Part shown: positions 59,680 through 64,000 of the stretch, in pieces | Layout of the letters: each line of letters opens with the position of its first letter | How positions within the stretch are numbered: the stretch's first letter is position 1 | DNA from: an uncultured Planctomycetaceae bacterium | Lineage (GTDB): Bacteria; Planctomycetota; Planctomycetia; Planctomycetales; Planctomycetaceae | Reading direction: 5' to 3' | DNA length: 64,000 nucleotides | NCBI GenBank assembly: GCA_943787265.1 | Contig: CALSLT010000019.1 | Span: 1 to 64,000, forward strand | The notes under the pieces: generated by a model | Seen by the model: only the letters and a program-made list of their open reading frames with translations | What the model was told of the DNA's origin: nothing | Database searches by the model: none | Made by a program: the position numbers and the translations under genes

Positions 59680-62553
59680 ATGACTCAACGACGACAATGG
59701 TTGCTCGCTCTTTCTTTCGTCGCCAGCTTCGTCGCGGCGGCAGTTTGCTCGATGGGTGTGTGCTCAGCGGATGATTGGCCGATGTGGCGGAGCGATGCCG
59801 GGCGGACCGGAGTGACGACGGAATCTCTTCCTGAAAACCTGGAATTGAAGTGGGTGCGAAAGCTGCCGGCGATTGAGCCGGCGTTTCACAGCCCGCGGTT
59901 GCAGTTTGACTCAGGCTACGAACCCGTGGTCGCAGATGGCCAAGTGCTGATTGGCTCGTCCCGCGTTGATTCCGTGACGGCGTTTGACGCTGAGACTGGA
60001 AAAGAACTTTGGGTTTATCGCACGAACGGTCCTGTGAGATTTGCTCCGGCCGTGTGGGAAGAATCGGTTTGCTTCGGATCGGACGATGGTTGTCTTTACT
60101 GCGTCGAGCTGTCGACAGGCAAACTTCAATGGAAGCATCGAGCGACGCCGAACGATCGGAAGTTGCTCGGCAATCGACGCTTGATTTCCGTCTGGCCCGT
60201 CCGAGGTGGCCCGGTTGTTGCCGATGGGCAAGTTTACTTTGCGGCGGGTGTGTGGCCGTTTGAAGGTGTCTTCGTTCTGGCGATGGATATCGCAACGGGC
60301 GAAGTAATCTGGCGAAACGAACGACTCGGCTACATGTTCGGCCAGCAGCCGCACGACACTCAGGCTATCGGCGGGCTGGCTCCTCAGGGGTATCTCGTCG
60401 TCAACGAAGATGAAATCATCGTCCCATGTTCAACCGCTTACCCCGCCCGATTGAATCGCGAAACGGGGAAGCTGATCGATTTCAAACTGCCCTCTCCCGG
60501 GCGTGTACCTGGTGGCTGGTTTGCGGCCCTTGATCCTGAGTCTGCGAAAGCGATTCGGCGAGGCAAGCTGACATTCGACGACGTTGTGAATCAGCAATTG
60601 CACGAAGACACGATCCGCAAAGGCGAAGGTGAAACGGGAACCAGCAGAACGATTCATCCTGGCGACCGATCGTTGAAATTCGATGACGCAATTTCCGAGT
60701 TAAAGCTCAAGGGGATCGAGGGGCAGGTCCACTCGATGATCGTGGCCGATGCGAAACTGTTCGTGTCGACGCAGGCCGGAAGCATTTACTGTTTTGCCAA
60801 ATCCGGAACAACGCCCGCAAACGTGACGATCTGGAACGAGCCCGCAGCGCCATTGCCGACGAGTCCGCAGAGTAGAAAGCTGGCAGCAAGTCTCGTCGCC
60901 GAAGCGGCCAGTCCTCACGGAGTTGCGGTGGTTCTCGGTCTGAACGACGGAGATCTCTTTCGAGCGTTGCTCCGAGAATCAAACTACCACGTGATCGCCA
61001 TCGACGATGACGCCGATCGAGTTGCTCAGCTGCGGAAGCAGCTTCAATCGACCGGAATGTACGGTGTGCGAGCAGCGGTTCTGCAGGGTGATCCGAGAAC
61101 GATTTCGTTGCCTCAGTATCTCGCAACGCTGATTACGACTGAGATGCCTGCCGGGCTTCAGGACGTTTCACCAAATGTGTTGCAGTCGCTGCGGCCGTTC
61201 GGTGGAGTCGCCGCCCTGGGAAGCAAACCGGGCAGCCAGCTCGTGTCGAAGGAGGCTTTGCAGTCTCAGAAGCCTGGACGATTTCTGGCTGCCGAACTGG
61301 ATGGCAACGTTCTGGTTCGCCGAATCGGAGCATTACCCGGCACAGCCGATTACCGAGGCAATTACGCCCATTGCGAGGACACACTCGTTCGGTTTCCGTT
61401 GGGAGTTCTCTGGTTTGACGACACGCTGGCTCACTTCAAAAGGTCGCCGCAGCCGCTCTTCAAAAACGGCGTCATGGTGTCCCGGCCGAAGGACTGGCAC
61501 GCGCCGAGGATCAAAGGCGACTGGTCTGTCGACTACCCGCTGATGCGGCCGGTTCTGTCCGACATTTACACGGGCCGCGTTTTCGACGAGAGCGAAGAAG
61601 CGGCACTGCGAAAGTCGTTACCGCCTCTGGACCTCAAAACTCCTCAGAAAAGCTACTACCACGCGCCGGACCAGAAGACGGCACTGCTTCCTAACCCGCC
61701 CGATCCGATTCTCGCCGGCGAACGAGTTAACCCACTGACTGGTCTGAAAGAGCCGCGAATCTTCCCAAAAACGTATGGCTGCGACGGCGGAGTGGACTAC
61801 GGAATGTTCTACACACTCCGCAGCGGTACGGCAGCGTTCTACGACAAGACATTGGAAAGCGGCACGGTCTTCATTAGCGGTCCACGCAGCGGCTGCACAA
61901 ACAGCATCATCCCATCGGGCGGACTGTTAAACGTTCCGTACTTCTACGAAGGCTGCACCTGCAGTTACCCGCTGCCGACTGCGCTCTCGATGGTGGCCAT
62001 GCCCGAAGCTCACGAGCAGTGGTCATCCTGGGGCAACGAAGCGGTCAAGCCAGGATCGATCGAACGCATCGGCCTGAACTTCGGAGCCCCCGGCGATCGC
62101 AAAACCCGAGACGGAACGCTCTGGCTGGACTACCCGTCCATCGGCGGACCGTCCCCTCAGATCAAAGTCACCACCAAACCAGCGAATCCAACGTTCCGCT
62201 ACCGGCACAGCAACTGGTTGAAGGGAGACGAAGCCTGGCCGTGGGTCGCCGCGTCGGCCGTCAACGGCCTTGAAGAACTGATCCTTCACGACCTGAAACC
62301 TGGCAACTACACCGTGAAGCTTTACTTCACAGAACTCGACAGCGTTGCTCCCGGCAACCGAGTTCAGACGATCTACGTTCAAGGCAAGGCCGTGCTGACT
62401 GACTTTGACATCCGCTCAAAATCAAAAGCAACGATGACTGGAATCGTGCGGCAGTTTACCGACATCACTATAGACGGCACATTAACGCTTAACCTGCGAG
62501 CAAAACGGGGCAAGTCGCTGATCAGCGGTATGGAGGTCGTCAAGCAGCTTTGA
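59680..62553 (+). CDS. PQQ-like propeller with methyltransferase-like and malectin-like domains
   Basis: Exported protein of 957 residues. The signal peptide (1-30) precedes DWPMWRSDAGRTG and a PQQ-like propeller (about 35-390, with DAETGKELWVYR, ELSTGKLQWKHR and DIATGEVIWRN). Residues about 411-505 look like a Rossmann, SAM-methyltransferase-type fold (VVLGLNDGDLFRALL, HVIAIDDDADRVAQLRKQL). The propeller seems to resume (about 590-800). A malectin-like sugar-binding domain ends the protein (about 830-957, ILHDLKPGNYTVKLYFTE). The methyltransferase part lacks a clear GxGxG loop and may be structural. Confidence 0.83.
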   Translation: MTQRRQWLLALSFVASFVAAAVCSMGVCSADDWPMWRSDAGRTGVTTESLPENLELKWVRKLPAIEPAFHSPRLQFDSGYEPVVADGQVLIGSSRVDSVTAFDAETGKELWVYRTNGPVRFAPAVWEESVCFGSDDGCLYCVELSTGKLQWKHRATPNDRKLLGNRRLISVWPVRGGPVVADGQVYFAAGVWPFEGVFVLAMDIATGEVIWRNERLGYMFGQQPHDTQAIGGLAPQGYLVVNEDEIIVPCSTAYPARLNRETGKLIDFKLPSPGRVPGGWFAALDPESAKAIRRGKLTFDDVVNQQLHEDTIRKGEGETGTSRTIHPGDRSLKFDDAISELKLKGIEGQVHSMIVADAKLFVSTQAGSIYCFAKSGTTPANVTIWNEPAAPLPTSPQSRKLAASLVAEAASPHGVAVVLGLNDGDLFRALLRESNYHVIAIDDDADRVAQLRKQLQSTGMYGVRAAVLQGDPRTISLPQYLATLITTEMPAGLQDVSPNVLQSLRPFGGVAALGSKPGSQLVSKEALQSQKPGRFLAAELDGNVLVRRIGALPGTADYRGNYAHCEDTLVRFPLGVLWFDDTLAHFKRSPQPLFKNGVMVSRPKDWHAPRIKGDWSVDYPLMRPVLSDIYTGRVFDESEEAALRKSLPPLDLKTPQKSYYHAPDQKTALLPNPPDPILAGERVNPLTGLKEPRIFPKTYGCDGGVDYGMFYTLRSGTAAFYDKTLESGTVFISGPRSGCTNSIIPSGGLLNVPYFYEGCTCSYPLPTALSMVAMPEAHEQWSSWGNEAVKPGSIERIGLNFGAPGDRKTRDGTLWLDYPSIGGPSPQIKVTTKPANPTFRYRHSNWLKGDEAWPWVAASAVNGLEELILHDLKPGNYTVKLYFTELDSVAPGNRVQTIYVQGKAVLTDFDIRSKSKATMTGIVRQFTDITIDGTLTLNLRAKRGKSLISGMEVVKQL

Positions 62554-62801
62554 CCTGTAATCTCGTTGACGGCGACAGACAATGGATGGCAACTGAGCAT
62601 TCTCAATCGTTTGAAGTGAGAGTCCGTATCGCGAGGCCATTGTCGCGGAAATGGGTTACTGCGATTTCGCTCCGCTGTGTCACTACGGTGTCATCGCGAT
62701 TGAGGGCGATGAGTCGGTTCAGGTACCAGCTAGCTGCGGACCAGTCGCCGGTCTTCTCGGCGAAGGTCAGTGTCAAGTTTGTGATTCACTTCGGCGTCTT
62801 T

Positions 62802-64000
62802 TCAACGATCCAGGTCACCACGGACGGACAGCCGAAATCGGCCCAAGTTAATACCATCCTCACGCGACGAGTGCTTGAGACGTAGCACGAGGCGGTCGTT
62901 AGTCTCCGGCTTAATCGGATTCCGAAACTGGAACACTGCCGAGTGGTCCTGGCCGATTTGTCCCCACACATGCCAGATCGTATAAAGGTCGTTGTCAAGA
63001 ACATGCATAATTGGTTCACCAGTCCAATGATAACTGTCCGCTGCACTTCCAATTGCGATTGTGGTTTCGATCGAATCGGCACCGGAGTGTAAATGGGCTG
63101 TGAACTCCGAAAGTTGGAAGTTACCGGTAACATGCCGCCCAGGGCCGTTTTCGGGCAGGCTCGGATCGGCGAGCACTTCCAGCCTGATGGCTGCCACGGA
63201 CGAAGGCAACTGGTCAAGAACCAACGTGTAAACATCGGCGTCAGCATTCGTGCCCGACGCAAGAATCGAACCGTCCTTTTGTAGAGTCAGCAATGCTCCT
63301 CCAGCGGACTTCATTGTGTCCGGTTTCATGACCGTCCAGTTTGTTCCATTTCGCAGCAATTGCTCCGTCACCGCTGTGGGTCTGGGAACGCTAAACTCGG
63401 GCTCCCTCTGCCACACAGCATCCCAGACCTTCAGAGTTCCTTCGTCCGAAAGTGCAGCCAAACGCTCACCATCCCGATGCCACGCCACAGCACGTACTTC
63501 GCCGTCCAAAGTTAACGCCGTTGACGTTTCTCCAGTCGTCGTATCCCACACTCTGGCCGTCCCGTCGCCGCTGCCAGACGCAAGGCGGTTTTCTGCGGGG
63601 TGCCAGGCGACAGACAACACAGGAAACGTGTGACCACGCAATGTCTGAAACTCCATTGTCTGAAGATTCAGAATCCTGACTGAGTGGTCCATGCACCCCG
63701 CCGCAAGACGATCCCCCGGTGGATTCCAGCAAACAGCATGGACGGTCTCGGTCCCGACCGGCACGACGATGTCGGACACTGTCGCCTCATCTGCGTTCCA
63801 AATGTATACGTGACCGTAGGTCGTACCGACCGCAAGCTGGCTGCCGTCGTTGCTCCACGCTGCTGTCCGCGGTTCAAACTCCAAGTTCATTAACTTTGTC
63901 GGTGGCGATTCACTTTCGGGACTCCACTCGTAGACCACTGTCGAGCCCAATTTCGATCCGAACGGATGACCAACGATGGTCACGCTATTGTTCTCGGGAG
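62802..64000 (-). CDS. WD40-repeat protein, partial (N-terminus beyond window)
   Basis: The frame is open to the right edge, so only the C-terminal about 400 residues are visible. WD40 blades (TLRGHTFPVLSVAWHPAENR, ASGSGDGTARVWDTTTGE) fill about the first 200. A beta-rich domain follows (LASGTNADADVYTLVLD, IRLEVLADPSLP, NFQLSEFTAHL) that I recognise from planctomycete cytochrome/PSD-type proteins. The full protein could be a kinase-WD40 or cytochrome-WD40 fusion; this cannot be seen here. Confidence 0.82.
   Translation of the reverse strand, partial: PENNSVTIVGHPFGSKLGSTVVYEWSPESESPPTKLMNLEFEPRTAAWSNDGSQLAVGTTYGHVYIWNADEATVSDIVVPVGTETVHAVCWNPPGDRLAAGCMDHSVRILNLQTMEFQTLRGHTFPVLSVAWHPAENRLASGSGDGTARVWDTTTGETSTALTLDGEVRAVAWHRDGERLAALSDEGTLKVWDAVWQREPEFSVPRPTAVTEQLLRNGTNWTVMKPDTMKSAGGALLTLQKDGSILASGTNADADVYTLVLDQLPSSVAAIRLEVLADPSLPENGPGRHVTGNFQLSEFTAHLHSGADSIETTIAIGSAADSYHWTGEPIMHVLDNDLYTIWHVWGQIGQDHSAVFQFRNPIKPETNDRLVLRLKHSSREDGINLGRFRLSVRGDLDR

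Noticed and set aside
1..64000. tRNA, rRNA, IS transposase, phage or integron genes
   Set aside because: None was recognised on reading both strands. Very short or divergent RNA genes could still be missed without a covariance search.

Overview
The window reads as chromosomal DNA of a planctomycete (Planctomycetota), probably a free-living aquatic heterotroph. The evidence is the protein families: two PSD1-type (DUF1549/DUF1553) plus DUF1501 pairs, a YTV-domain cysteine-rich wall protein, an ECF sigma factor coupled to a zinc-finger Ser/Thr kinase, several PQQ-like beta-propellers with signal peptides, ThuA, sialate-esterase/SGNH enzymes and WD40 proteins. Base composition looks moderately G+C-rich throughout. 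I saw no phage, IS transposase, CRISPR array, rRNA or tRNA.

Layout. 1-8.1 kb (+): two-component system, RND efflux pump, ThuA protein, and an ECF-type Co/Ni transporter with CbiM and CbiQ but no ATPase. 8.1-12.8 kb (-): an operon in the order ECF sigma factor, zinc-finger kinase, secretin-N-like envelope protein. 13.1-13.6 kb (+): a lipoprotein with a heavy-metal-associated (HMA) domain in which the first Cys of the CxxC motif is a TGA codon. This is a strong candidate selenoprotein and the most interesting locus here. 13.7-18.6 kb: a stand-alone receiver domain, then a cytochrome-c/PSD1 plus DUF1501 pair. 18.8-21.4 kb: a multi-domain SGNH esterase. 21.5-28.9 kb (-): a nitrogen-control island with glnD, two PII proteins, a PspF-like sigma-54 activator and amtB. 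The amtB gene has an exact -24/-12 promoter match upstream. 29-42 kb: mostly housekeeping genes (prepilin peptidase, thiL, a TPR protein, glgB, a metallopeptidase, a nucleoside-diphosphate-sugar epimerase fusion, manC, pqiA, an amidohydrolase, moaD). 42-64 kb: large exported planctomycete proteins, including a second PSD1/DUF1501/WD40 set, the YTV protein, an ExeA-like ATPase, three PQQ or YVTN propeller proteins (one fused to two haem c sites and ankyrin repeats), an SGNH hydrolase and a WD40 gene cut by the window edge.

How the genes work together. In the nitrogen island the amtB transporter, PII proteins and GlnD form the classical sensing circuit. The sigma-54 activator and promoter indicate nitrogen-responsive transcription. 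The kinase carries the anti-sigma-like zinc finger itself, so sigma factor, kinase and envelope protein probably form one signalling relay. Many of the large exported proteins fit polysaccharide degradation and periplasmic redox, but substrates cannot be read from sequence. Intergenic regions carry several families of palindromic elements. Two copies of one family show a compensatory base change that preserves a hairpin.
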